A stretch of 64,000 bases of DNA from Ampullaceana balthica (Eukaryota > Mollusca > Gastropoda > Lymnaeidae). Of this stretch, positions 13,700-25,308 are shown one piece after another. The stretch covers positions 3,191,501 through 3,255,500 of the forward strand of contig CALYLW010000011.1 in assembly GCA_944989445.1 (NCBI GenBank). The letters are read 5' to 3'. A program made the translations under genes and the position numbers. The stretch's first letter is position 1, and each line of letters opens with the position of its first letter. The notes beneath the pieces are model-generated. The model had not been told where the DNA came from and ran no database searches. It saw only the letters and a list, made by a program, of their open reading frames with translations.

Positions 13700-13781
13700 A
13701 AAGAATATCAAAATGAATCAATTGCAGTCTGTGTGTCTCCAAAGAATATCAAAATGAATCAATTGCAGTCTGTGTGTCTCC
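13700..13781. repeat. 41 bp tandem duplication
   Basis: Two apparently identical copies begin aaagaatatcaaaatgaatc at 13700 and 13741, 40 bp beyond the 36 bp minisatellite. Confidence 0.96.
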
Positions 13782-14289
13782 TATTTAATTATAAATAAAT
13801 CTGAAAAGGGTTTTAAAAAAAGGAAAAAAAAGAAGCTGAATATATTTTAAAGTTTATTTTTTTAAGCATCACATTTATGAATTCCAAGAATTAAATGTAC
13901 TCAATATCGTTTACTGTAGTTGCAATCTGGAAATACTTTTCTTTTCGACCTATAAAGTAAACATCAGAATATGTGTTTTCGCCAAAGTCAAATTGTCAAG
14001 GCCGTGTAGATCATCACTCTTGATCATCAGCAACTTGCAAAAGTGTGTTAAATTAAGCAAAGAGTCTAATACAAGACAACTACATGATCTTATTTAAAAA
14101 CATTTCACATTGTCGAGTAACATATTACTAGATTATAATAACTTTGAGCTTGTCATGGAAACATTTCTACTTAACAAAAAGCCGATGTGTGCGTACTTGT
14201 TTTTACTTTGTTTGAGGGGATCATCTAAATCAACTTTGGCGCTCAGATGCACTTCTAAGTGGCTCATCACACAAACTGTCATAAATCTG

Positions 14290-14640
14290 GCCCCGGTTGT
14301 TTGGTGTTACCACTTAGAGAAGTTAAATAAGTGCTAACGACCGGGATCAGCGGCCAATGGTCCTGGGGCACGCGACAATAAGGCCCTCAATATCGATCAC
14401 AGATGGTCTTTCACTGATCACACCTTGCCTTTGGGGGGGGGGCGGTGGCTGGTGGGAACAGATTGACCGCTAATACACGCCGTTGTTGGCAGAGGAAGTT
14501 CCCCGGCCGGAACTCTATCATGGGCATGGTGGTGAGGAGCGCCAAGCTATTTAAAAGAAATGAAAGGCCACGGGTCAAAGGTCACCGCTAATTAACGAGC
14601 GTGAAGAGGCGAGAAGCCGTATTATGATAATAATAAGTTA
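14290..14640. promoter_or_regulatory. Candidate enhancer with nuclear-receptor DR1 and TAATTA
   Basis: GGGTCAAAGGTCA at 14572-14584 is a direct repeat with one-base spacing (DR1), the binding element of HNF4, COUP-TF and RXR heterodimers. It is followed within 10 bp by gctaattaacg. Upstream are gatcacagatgg and ctgatcacaccttgcc. A G9 tract lies at 14433. Confidence 0.35.
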
Positions 14641-14766
14641 CAATGAATTCTTTCCATTTACAGCTTTGAAAGTCCATAGAAATAATAATTAAACTGAAAT
14701 CTATTTCTAGAAGGAATGGTCTATCGGATGAAGTGGTTTAACGTTGACACAAACTATCATAAAACT

Positions 14767-14854
14767 GTGTCCCCGACATGGCCACCAACAGATTCTCCTC
14801 TGCTAATACAGTGTCCCCGACATGGTCACCTACAGATTCTCCTCTGCTAATACA
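14767..14854. repeat. 44 bp tandem duplication
   Basis: Two copies of gtgtccccgacatggncacc followed by a shared acagattctcctctgctaat. The copies start at 14767 and 14811 and differ at two positions. Confidence 0.95.
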
Positions 14855-15589
14855 GGCTGCTAAATGGACACAAATACATCACCAGATCTGGTTTATGGAC
14901 CTTTATTACACGTCATTACGGCCTGATGGCACTCCTGACCATCACACGAACAATTTCGCTGATAAACCACTAAGGGCAACTCTGTCCTTGCCAGTAAATA
15001 TCATGACAGTTATAGTTCCTGAGATTTATTGACCAAACTAAGGTTTGCATTTTTTTTTAAACAAAAAATAGTGATATTCGTTGAATCACGCGCCGTCACA
15101 CTACACTCAAAATATACTTATTATTAGAATATGTTAACAAATTGCGTATTCCAAATACGTATTCAATCTTTGCTTTGATACTTAAGTGCGGTCCATTGTG
15201 GTGGAGTATATTTTGATTCATTGTGGTTAGGAACAGTTATTTAAACCGTACCGTACGGTACGACATAGATAAGAAATGCTTTATTATGCTCATTTTTTCG
15301 GATTTAGACTGAAAATCCTCACGGCCTTAGTGCATTTACTTGATCGGCGGTGGGCGGTGTTGGGTGTATTTGAGTGGAGGGATGTAAGTCAACCACGTAC
15401 TTCTGCGCCATAATATACCACGAATAAGTCAGGACCACGATGCAAATATAAGAATGCAAAGTAAATAACATATGCACGACAAATTGCATGAATGGAGAAA
15501 AGAGGATTCGGCATCATTGGGTAAAGAATTGGAGAGAGGGTGATGTGGGGAGGGAGTAAACGCTTTCAATAACACAAGCACTGTCTAAC

Positions 15590-15930
15590 GGACTAACCTG
15601 ATCAGCCAAAGGGGCCCTACTTCTAAAAGTCCGCCCGAGGCCACATCCGAGTGATTGATGGCCGACTGGACATCGATTGACAGTGAAGGGCTATTTGCGC
15701 CTAATGTTCATTTTCTTCCTAGCCCTTCCCGGTCTACACTCGGGGATCCCCCTTCTCCCCGCTCACATCTCCCCACTCCATTGTTCCCTCTAACGTCGAC
15801 GTCGACGAAGCCAGCGATGAGGTTAGTAGCAGATAATGAAGGCAATGATTGTTGTTTACTGGTCAGGATAAGAAAACATCCCGCAAGATGCCCCGGGGGT
15901 GGGAGCACCATTAAGCAATTCTGATGACCT
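15590..15930. promoter_or_regulatory. Candidate Hox/Pbx/Meis enhancer
   Basis: TGATTGATGG at 15652-15661 matches the Pbx-Hox composite consensus TGATNNATNN. Thirteen bases later CGATTGACAG at 15674-15683 matches the Pbx-Meis consensus TGATTGACAG at nine of ten positions. Paired Pbx-Hox and Pbx-Meis sites are the known arrangement of Hox-responsive hindbrain enhancers in vertebrates. Confidence 0.4.
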
Positions 15931-16585
15931 TCCTTCTCTATCTCCCCCTCCTCTCTCAACCCATAACATACACACATTCTCTTTTCACCAACCCCTGGGC
16001 TCCAAGGATAATTAGGCGATCAGTCTTAATCGTGTCATGTGATTTGTGGCGAGACAGTTCTATCTAGCAGATTGACGTCTGCCGTATATGTAAACTCTGG
16101 TCGCGACTCATGTTGCCTAATTATGTCTACCATTCATAGATGTAAATCTATGGCTCTTACTCATACCGCCTTGCTTGCAGAGTCATACTTTGTTGAGCTT
16201 CTCTGTACACCTTCACTGTAGCGATTTTGGTGTGCTGTGCGTGGACTAACTTTTGTCTGTATACTGTCTGACGTTCCTTCGCTGACATAATGTGTTGTCC
16301 AATACACTGAGCTGACCCAGGTGTTGTTCAATACAGTTAATTGTCGGGGTGTTTAAATTTTTTATCCACCTGTGTTAAATATTAACAGCGGTCGCTACAT
16401 ATTAAATGCTTGGCGTCTCTTGTCTGGCATGTTCTATCGTCTCAGATCCACGAATTTTTATTCACCAATAAATGTATATTCACACCCTATCATATCATAC
16501 CCGGATATCCATGTACCAATAAAAGTTTCTTCACACCATAATATCTCCTTGCGCGTAGACCCACACAAGTTTACTTAACCCCAGA

Positions 16586-16648
16586 CCAGGTTCTGACTAA
16601 CCTCATCCAGGTTCTGACTAACCTCATCCAGGTTCTGACTAACCTCAT
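16586..16648. repeat. 21 bp repeat, 3 copies
   Basis: Three perfect copies of ccaggttctgactaacctca plus t, at 16586, 16607 and 16628. Confidence 0.97.
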
Positions 16649-17559
16649 CTTCCTTTATGTCTCCATCTAACCCCTCACTTTGAAACTATCAAGACTCCTA
16701 AATCACCAAACCTCCTTTAGTCTTAAAAATATGGAGAAAAAAATATTTTTAAAATCTTACCTAACCTTCGCCCTCTTTTCCCGTCCCCTACGCACACCCA
16801 CTACCACGACGAATGCCTTCCCACTGGCTTCGTGGTAATCTAACCCCCCTCTGATTACAATTCCCTTTGGCCAAATTTATTATCAACAGAGTATCTGGTT
16901 ACAAACAACACAATGGAAATCACCGTAAGGGGGGACGCCGTGCACCCCCTCCCTGAAAATTACACTCTCGATCTGGGGAAACAGTTTTTCTAACTTGTAA
17001 AGAAGTTTAAAAGAGAAAAATGAAAACAACGTACAAGACAACGGGTGAGGAAAAAAAAAGGGGGGGGGGAATGGGTGCGGTGGTATTCCTTGTTTTGTCA
17101 TGCCTTGCTATGGGTGTCTTGTGTTGCCTAAATATTCGCTTAACGCCAACAACGGGTACACATGAAGGGGAGGGTGGGGGCAGTGTGGGTTGGGGTAATG
17201 AGTACCTCAGCACCATAGGTGGGCGTCCGCCGCAATTGACCGCGATGTTTAATTGTTGCATACATTCAAAGACGTTTTAACATTTCTAGGAATGTCTGTC
17301 TTTGAGACGTGCATCACCTCATTATTGACAAATGGCAGATATCACGAGGACGCTGCCATTTTTTTAAAACTAGCATATGCCGCGTCTGGTTGGCAGCCAT
17401 ACAAATCATCTTCATGCGAAAATGTAGACATTAAGGGAAAACACGGTTCCTTAAATATCATCTTATATTTCACATATTGCATTAATACATTATGTATTTC
17501 AGAGCCGATTTAGACAAATAAGAGTTGGGGGTTTTCCGCTAGGGCACCACCAAACAATG

Positions 17560-18130
17560 CCCCTAAAGCTAATAACATAGAGCTGCTTGTTGTGGGCTAG
17601 AGGTAAAAAGATCGTTTAATTGTCGCCCGTTTGTCAGCTCCGTATTTTACTGGCGTCGCCCTCTCGTTTTGCCATTTTCGTGGCTTAGTAAGCGAATGTG
17701 TATCGTTGCCTAAAGCTGAAATCCCGCTTCTAATGTCTCCGCCTGCTGTGTACCCTTTGTATTAGCCGGCCGAGAAACTGCCACCTTCCTCCGGTCCACG
17801 GTTTCTGATACCACTTTTCCTTTTGTCCGAAGAGGGAAGCGATGCCTCCAAATCTGTTGACTTTGGCCGGCCAGTACACACACTCGCGTTTCCCGAGTCA
17901 AGTGCATTCCCCCTCCTCCTTTTGAGAGGGGAGGCGTTAGTGAAGGGTACAAATTGGTGCGCATTCTAATTCGGGTTTACCCGATCGCGGCGTGTAACAA
18001 GCCGCGTTTATTTAACGCGCGGGGATAGCGCTGGTCGGATCAACGAGCTCCGCAAACAGCGAAACTCCCGTCCCATTGATTGGGTTAAACGGGAAAACCC
18101 ACACGGATGGCATTACCGCTTCGATCCTCT
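17560..18130. promoter_or_regulatory. Candidate enhancer island, 570 bp
   Basis: A long GC-balanced, CpG-containing island with gatcgtttaattgtcgcccg (17610), cgtttgtcagctcc, gccggccgagaaactgcc and cccattgattgggttaaacg (18072). It lacks simple repeats. The open frame on the minus strand is not protein-like. Confidence 0.25.
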
Positions 18131-18497
18131 CTCTTTTCAACAATGACTTGGCTTTTGCCGTTTCCTTGGCTTGGGGGAGCCTCGGTATTGAAACTTTTTA
18201 AAAATCTCGTAACTATGGCTTTAGTTCTTTGACTATTGATTAGTGTCTTTTGTAAACATGATTAAGGCTCCGAAATGGCGCTTTGCCGGTAAATAGTGAA
18301 TACCATCTTTAGAGAAGTCAAACAACACTCCTGGGTGGTTGTTTTTAAAAAATTTTTTTATTTGTTTGATGTTGTTTGTGGTAGAGTCGGTATGTAGTTG
18401 GACCAATGGTAGATCTGATCAGGTCGACTTCCAAGTTATGAATTCTTTTGATTAAAGTTGAACGGTCTTATTTTGCATAAATAAGTCTCTTTTTTTA

Positions 18498-18953
18498 AAA
18501 TCCTTTATATTAACTCGTGGTGTCTGGTTGAACCCTTGATTGCTTGTCGGTCGCCAAAACTTTGGATCGATTTTTAGCCCACTTCCTCGTAAGCTAGCGA
18601 TCTGAAATTTTGCAGGCAGACTCGTGCCGATTATAAAAACAATGTATCAAAATTTCAGATCCATCGCACGTACTGTAATTAAATTATTGAATTTTTAGAT
18701 TATGTTATTTATTCCTATGTATCATGTTATTTTTTGAGATAGTGCGTCGCGGTGCGTATTATATTAAACAATCTTTCTGTCGCGCAATAAGGTGCGTATT
18801 TTATTGACAATACTTTTTTATAAACATATTCCTGATCGGTGCGCATTATGTTAAACATGTTTTACGACACAACTGCAATTTTGTATTTTTGGATGGTCTT
18901 GCGCTGCGTATTATAATGAACATTCTTTTAGTTACGTCTAGTACATACGGATT
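18498..18953 (+). mobile_element. MITE-like element, copy C (diverged)
   Basis: This shares a left end (aaatcctttatattaac), a central block (caaaatttcagatc, catcgcacgtactgtaatta) and a right end (ggatttatagtcaaaaac) with copies A and B at 27136-28073. It is the most diverged copy and its terminal inverted repeats are decayed. It contains extra rounds of a tgcgtattat-like motif between 18749 and 18915. No coding capacity is visible. Confidence 0.7.
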
Positions 18954-19829
18954 TATAGTCAAAAACTTTTTTTTTCGTGTTTTTTTTATTCAGTGTGTAA
19001 ACGTACAATTACATATACCTTTGTGTTTTAGACTTCTTATCCTACGATTAATTTACAAACTGCAAACTGTCTTTAAAAAAACCGCACTAAATATCAAGCT
19101 CTTGCGCCCTGTAGAGTCTGACATGAACAGGTGTGGTCAATGAGGTCAAGCTCCAAGAATAATGAAGCTCTTCACCAGCGTTTATTCACAACCCCACCGC
19201 CCTATAAACACTAGAAGTTGTATCCCGGAATGCCTCGTGTTTCAACTGAAGCCGTTTATGAACAGAAGAAACGAACGCGACTTCCCAGAAACAACTGATA
19301 AACATAATGCGCTGAAAGTTCTACAAAATATCTGCCGCTTAATTGAACGCCTGTCTTTTCTTATACGATTTTTTTTTAAAGACAAGGCGATGAGATCAAA
19401 GCGGAAATTTAGTTTATTCTCAGACCTATTGACTCTATAGCAATTTGATTTAACTTTTAAAAAGCTACAAGCAAAAGCCCACTTCAAATTAATGCAACAC
19501 TTACGACTCAATTACAATCACGTCTCGTTTTGAGATCATTTTTACCCCCAGTAAACAAAATCTCTCTTTCTTTTTTCAATTGATGTTTCTTATTGGAATA
19601 ACAAACCATAGTCTTGACATGCACAATGTCTGGCATAAAGCCAAGGAACTCCCATAACTCAAGTTTTTTTTGTTTTTTTTTAATTACAGAAAATTGTAAT
19701 TACATTACGCCACCCACCACAATCCCACCCCACCCACCCCACCCACCCCAATCCTAACCCACCTACCCCTTCACCCAGAAAAACACAAGTCCAGAGAGAT
19801 TTATCTGTGTAAATTGTTGTAGTGGTGTT

Positions 19830-20100
19830 TCTGTATAAAGTCGCTGGCACGCCAAAAGTCTTGAGGCAGACAATGTCTGAAATTTGCGCGTCAAATGGCC
19901 GTGTCAGAAGCCCGCGTTTGAGATCAAAGGAACACGGCAATTAAACGCTGGCAGCTAGACTTCGTCGTTCACGAGTGGCCGTTAGGGGAGGGGTTGTCGG
20001 TGGTAGGTATGGAGCAGGTCAATATCAAGAGTTACCTGTGCACGTGACGTGATTGACAGGCGCCGTGGTCAGGTTCAAGATGCCTGGCCACTAAAGATAA
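19830..20100. promoter_or_regulatory. Candidate enhancer with TCF and Pbx-Meis sites, 1 kb before exon A
   Basis: AGATCAAAGG at 19921-19930 is a perfect TCF/LEF consensus. TGATTGACAG at 20050-20059 is the exact Pbx-Meis/Prep heterodimer consensus, directly preceded by an E-box CACGTG at 20041-20046. caattaaacg lies between. If functional this would allow Wnt input and Meis autoregulation. Confidence 0.42.
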
Positions 20101-21038
20101 ATTTTCCATCTAAAAAGTCCATGTTCGCAGTTTTTTAGTGCAGTGTTTACATTGCATGCCGAGGTTTTTTTTGTTTTTTTTAGGCATTGGGGGTGTAGGA
20201 GAGTGGATGTAGAGGCTGGGAGTTAAATTGAAAATGGGGATGGCCTGTTTTACAGGTTACCACATTTTCTAATTACATTCTTCTTTTTTTTTAAAATTTA
20301 CTTTTAAAAGGATAAGATTCGTTTTAAATTATCACGCCTCAACACAACCCTAACTTCCTATCGTATTATATCTTCTAAGCAGAGTTCCGTCAAACACAGA
20401 AATCGATAATAAAAGTAACCAATAAAATACACCAAATCTGGACAGTCTTCCTACTAAGACTTAAAGTTGAAGCTATCATTACTCGAATCATGAGGTAAAA
20501 GGGGAAGCCATCTGAAAATTCGAATATAAATTTGGAACTATCAAGTTACCATAAATATCAGCGAAATGATACTATTTTTTCAGTCTTTCTCGCAGCACAA
20601 GTAAAGGACAACAGCTTTGGCCATGGGCTTTTGTTAAGTTTCAAATATTATTCAGTCAAGTCTGCCTGTTTTGTTTTGTTTGTTTTCTTTGAATTCGATC
20701 AATGTATCGCTCTGCGAAGTCTCAGCCAACACAAGGAGCCATTTTTGTAATTGGATATTGAAAATCCTCAGTTATGACATGATCAAAGATTTATCTAATA
20801 TTCAAAGAGCCCAAAATATTTATGTGTGTCATTGTTTGTCGCGGACAGCTACACTCGCTTTTCTCGCTGTTTCTGGTTTACTGCTATCACTGTAATGAGT
20901 TGGCTATTACAGTCATTTATTTGAGATAACCAGTTACAGTCACGATAACCATTTGATAACAATGTCCAGTTGACAAGTAACTGTATTGCATTGATTTGTT
21001 ACAAAAGCTCTATATTATGACCTGTTTGTGTGTTCCAG

Positions 21039-21184
21039 GTGACGGCCTTGACAACAGTGTCGGTTCAGGAGAGGGCACGGCTGATGAGGACGATGAGCGG
21101 GGCTCCAAGAGGAATAAAAAACGTGGAATTTTCCCTAAAGTGGCAACAAATATAATGAGAGCGTGGTTATTTCAACATTTATCG
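21039..21184 (+). CDS. Meis/hth: Meis/homothorax homeobox gene, internal exon A (linker and homeodomain helix 1)
   Basis: This exon encodes part of a TALE-class homeodomain transcription factor, a nuclear DNA-binding partner of Pbx/Exd and Hox proteins. It begins after the acceptor tgtgtgttccag and ends before the donor gtgagt. The first two bases complete a G codon begun in the previous exon (phase 1), and 48 full codons follow. The translation runs [20 protein letters not shown], then GSKRNKKR, then [27 protein letters not shown] and everything from KKRGIFPKV onward are diagnostic of Meis proteins. The acidic stretch just before the basic KR-rich start of the homeodomain is also typical, and GSGEGT resembles protostome Homothorax more than vertebrate Meis. 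The last residue is S where Meis1/2 have T. The 146 bp length matches my recollection of the equivalent vertebrate exon. The preceding exon, with the rest of the linker and the Meis N-terminal domain, was not found in the first 21 kb. Confidence 0.96.
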
Positions 21185-21244
21185 GTGAGTCTTTTACTAC
21201 GGTCCATGTTGTGTCAGTGTACATCACCCATGGTCTAAATAACA

Positions 21245-21440
21245 TATCTACCATATCAACCTATCCACTTTACCACCCATCCACTTTACCAACCTATCGA
21301 CTTTACCAACCCATCCACTTTACCAACCTATCCACTTTACCAACCCATTCACTTTACCAACCGATTCACTTTACCAACCCATCCACTTTACCAACCCATC
21401 CACTTTACCAACCCATCCACTTTACCAACCCCTCCACCAT
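21245..21440. repeat. 17 bp minisatellite, about 10 copies, 60 bp after exon A
   Basis: The actttacc landmark recurs every 17 bp (16 once) from 21267 to 21419 in units like ccatccactttaccaac. Variants have c/t and g changes. The array begins about 60 bp past the donor site of exon A, close enough to influence splicing if its length varies. Confidence 0.95.
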
Positions 21441-21889
21441 ATCATTTTAAAAAACATGTAATTCAACCTATCTTCTAGTCACATTCATTTTACGCGCCGA
21501 CCCATTTGTCCATCTTCAACGTATCCTCAAATCCACCAACCAATCCATACGAGCAGCACGTCTAGTTTCATCAGACGCTGGCACTAGCTCATGTTTATTT
21601 TATTGGAACTCAAGACTTTCATTACTAGTAAAACTATCAGAAGTCTTTATCTGGGTCTGCTAAGCAGTGATAAATATAATATTTAATATTAAGATCGAAC
21701 AATTTTCCACAAAGTTTACCCTCGTGTACATACATCAAATCTAAGCACTAAGATATTATTAGCCATTTGACACAGATTGGACGTCGGATAGAGCGTCTAT
21801 ATTTCTAACTAAACCTTAGTGAGATATTTGTTAATGAAATCCGTGTTTATCCCTAATTCCTGTTTACTGGTGTCAGAAAGTGAGATTAC

Positions 21890-22240
21890 TCCCCCCCCCC
21901 TTCCCTCGATCTCGGAATCCCGGGATTGCATCTTGTCTGTGGTCGTGGGGAGGTATGATGATCGTGGGTTCCTCCTGTAATCCCTCCGACCCTGGTAGAT
22001 GCAAGGCGTCACCGGGACCCTGTCTTAGGAAGCTCTCCGCCGGATAATGAGAAACGGCCGACTGAGTGACAGGCAAGTCCTGCTTGCTCACGACAGGGTG
22101 TTAGTTTTGGGCTTTGGTCGCTCGGGCTCCAGGTCCTCTCGGCGGATCAAGTTGACAGGTTCGGATCTGTCCCTCCCCGGGACAGATAGACCTGCACACG
22201 TGACGTGTGAGATGGCGCGTGTTTGGACTATATTACGTTT
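21890..22240. promoter_or_regulatory. Candidate enhancer island with TGACAG cores
   Basis: Contains gactgagtgacaggcaag (22060-22077), caagttgacaggttcgg (22148-22164) and a mirrored ctgtccctccccgggacag. A near-palindromic cacacgtgacgtgtg lies at 22195-22209. Together these are GC-balanced and non-repetitive apart from a C10 tract at the left edge. Confidence 0.28.
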
Positions 22241-23299
22241 GCAGTCGGGTATCCGTATCGCCTATTTACCCCCCCCCCACACACACACACACACACGAAT
22301 ACTTTCAAAAACTCTGTAGAAAGAAAAGATACGTTATTAGTTTCAAAAGTTTCAATCCCATTTTCCAACCTCTCTTTAAAAAAATGCATCTTCTCCAATA
22401 AAAATCATCAAGATGAGAAAAGCCCAAATATCCTTGTCCCGAAGAAGCTCAGACCACCCCCCCCTCCCCGAGTCTCAGATGTGCCGCTTCTTGGGCTTCG
22501 GGGCTTGGTAAACTGTTCAATGCTGCATGATTGAGTTTTGATGAAGCGCTTACCGAAAGGGGGATGGGGTAGATTTGCGGTTAAAGCACCACGCGACGCC
22601 ACGTGAATTCAAATTGAAGGAATGGTGTCTATCTGGGGAGGATTTTTTCGGTTCAGTGTATATTTATAAGATATGGGGTTAGGTAATGGTGAATTAGGGA
22701 AAAGTGGAAAGGGAAAGGTTCTATTCAGTGGTTTCCATAAAGCTCCATCACTTTGTTGATCTATTACGTGGAGGACTTATTCGCGGTTTTTCTTAGCACT
22801 ATTTGTGTCAATAATATGCCGGAGACGGAAACTTACCGCCCATTGTAAGCTAAACAGATTTTATGTCAAGCTTAACAATCAGACTAAATAAACACATTCG
22901 TATATGAAAATAATATATTTTAGAGAAGTACGCCTTAACATTAAAAAAAAATATTACTCACGCATTTAAAAATAAACCACAATATAAATAAATATAAACA
23001 CAACATTCTGTTTGTTCTGAAAAGCAATACAAAAGTAAAAAAGAAACAACACTTCTTTATGATTTCCAACAATTTAGCAAAATATCATTTGTAATCGGTG
23101 TTAATTATAAGTTGCGTAGTTATTTAGATTACTTACAACTCTTCGCAAAAAATGTGAATGAGAACAACAGACAGTGCAAAAAATCGAGCAGCATTTATTT
23201 TCCTTCCCTTTCTGGCCTTCTTTCCCGGCATGGCGCGACCTGCTCATCCGGACTACTGTAAATAGCACCAGTAATTCAAATTTCTCGGAATCAATGTAG

Positions 23300-23790
23300 T
23301 TTGCTAAAAGCATTGTGAGGGACCACCTCGCCCGGCAAATGCTTTTAACCCGAGATGCCCGGCCACCGGGCGATGACTGGCTTCAACTGATTGGGCCCTT
23401 TCCTCCCGTCCCGCCCCTCCACCTTTCTTCATTCTTTTTATCTATTAATCGCAATTTGAAAATAAATACAATTTGGGCTTCCCGGGTTTTGGCCGCGCCA
23501 GACAAAAGGGTCAGGGAAAATTGGAACAATTTGGACGCAGGGAAAGGACTAATCCAGTTACCCGTCTCTAGTTTTTTCTTTCTTTTCCTTCTCCGGGAAA
23601 ACAGTTTGGCAAAGGTTACGGCCGCCGGAGCGCCTGTTTGAAAACCGTAATCACCGCTGATGCAATTGCCAATACACTCTGCCGCCATCTTTCTGAATGG
23701 AGTCATCGTAATAACGCGCCAATTTCTTTAACCTCCCGGCTCCGGGAAACTGCTCCCAATAAACACGCAGTGCGTTCTAGGGGTAGGCGA
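23300..23790. promoter_or_regulatory. Candidate enhancer island
   Basis: GC-balanced with paired cccgggttttggccgcgcc and ggttacggccgccggagcgc blocks, then gtaatcaccgctgatgcaat and cgccatctttctgaatgg (CCATCTT is a YY1-like core). Overlapping open frames on both strands show no protein family. Confidence 0.25.
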
Positions 23791-24858
23791 GTATAGACTA
23801 CACGGGGAGGCTACTCGGGGGTTAACTCCTCCTGGAATGTAGTCTAGAAAAGAGTTGTGCCTGACAACCACAAATGTTTGAAATAAGCGGGTTTCGTTGT
23901 AATCAACGATACAACTTGTCAGGTTCACAGTAGAAGGCGAATTATGTCATGGTAGTATTGCTAATTTCGGAGAATAAAATCTGGAGTTATTCAATTTTTC
24001 GAAATTCGTGATTTGTTGGGGAATATATTTTCTTCCTAACTTCAAACGTGCCATCCACGCCTTTGCAACGCGAGCGGTTTTGTTCGAGATAGTGCACACA
24101 CAAACAATCCACTTAAAATTTTGAGCGCACCAAAAAACTTCCGGTGATGAGCAGTTTGCACTTACGGAAACCTGATTTTTTTTTGGAGCTACTCTTCAAG
24201 CCCTTTCAACATCTTTCCCCCTCCCCGAAACAGCAAGAAAACCATTTTACTTAAGAAGGCTTTCCCGTCTAACAGCAACGAATCGGACTCTTATTGAAAC
24301 CTTTTCAAAACCTGGCTTTCATTATTTAACAGCTTTTCGTGATCGTCGTGTGCTTTCCTGACGACAAATCAGTTTCCTTGTTGCTACCCTCTTGTCTTGT
24401 CTCTCTACATGAAGTTATCTGGAAGGGAGAACGCCCTCTCTAAGGCAGCCTTCCTAGATGGCCAGCACATTCCGGGTTGGGGGGGGGTGTAGGCGGGAAA
24501 GGGGTTAATCCTGTCAGTGATGTCTGTTTCCGGTTCCGCTATTAGTGCTATGGCATACTTTCATAAAATCTTTTAGCAAGTACGAGTGAGTTTGTCAGCA
24601 GGCTTGGAGAAAAGTTACATTAACAAGTTTCAAGATCTGTTTGTTTTTTTCCTTGGACATTTTTGCCCGAGTCATTTATGGGGTCTATGGAAATATTTAT
24701 GTTATTTATTTTTTATTTTATTTATTTTTTAACGTAGAAAAAATGAGAAATAGCATTATATTGATTTACAAACCAAAAGCCAAGCTGCTGAAGGCCATTG
24801 TTAATATATGAATTCGTATTTGACGTAAAGTCAACATAAAATATTTTCAAATTCAAAG

Positions 24859-25308
24859 TACCGACCTTTTTTGGACAAAATCTAGGGGGAAAAGTGGGGG
24901 GTGGGGGTCGGCTTATGAGCGGGCCATAGGTGGTTTCTGCATGGATATTGAATATCGGTGTTGTTTTTGTAGATTATCAATGTCCTTTTCTACATTCTAC
25001 AAGATTCGACTGCTCTATCAGAAGCTATAATATATTATTAAAAATCAGCACTTACCTTATTTAATCATTTTATTTATTTTTGTGAACGTTTTAATAAATT
25101 GTTTCAAAAATTTTGTTTTCAACCATGGATTTTAATGTACGCGCTTTCGTCACAATCACTGTTTACCAAATAATTTATAAATACCGGTAACTCTTGCTTA
25201 ACAAAGAGCAGAAAGAAAAATATAGGCAGTACAAAGTAAACAATCATAATGACGAGGGGGGGGGGTCGGCTTATGAACGAACGGGCTATAGAACGAGTAT
25301 ATACGGTA
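24859..25308. mobile_element. Possible decayed transposon with repeated GGGGTCGGCTTATGA motif
   Basis: ggggtcggcttatga occurs as a direct repeat near 24903 and 25262, each followed by a gcgggccata or acgggctata block. The outer edges read taccgacc and (reverse complement) taccgtatatactcg. Sequence with ggtcggcttat and tatacggta is common in dispersed animal repeats. No clear target duplication was seen, so the boundaries are approximate. Confidence 0.35.

Larger units (their letters stand above)
1..21038 (+). other. Meis intron upstream of exon A (partial, phase 1)
   Basis: At least 21 kb of non-coding sequence precedes exon A. The 3' splice site is a modest pyrimidine stretch ending ttccag at 21038. 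I looked for Meis-domain exons encoding the HPLFPLL, KCELATCTPRE and KPLFSSNPELD-type motifs and saw none. The region holds three sizeable minisatellites, several two-copy duplications, one MITE-like copy and many candidate regulatory islands, listed separately. Part of this span could contain more than one intron if a short exon was missed. Confidence 0.75.

Noticed and set aside
1..21038. Upstream Meis-domain exons
   Set aside because: Searched by eye for the conserved Meis N-terminal motifs and the serine-rich linker ending before the GDGLDNS junction; none found, so not annotated.
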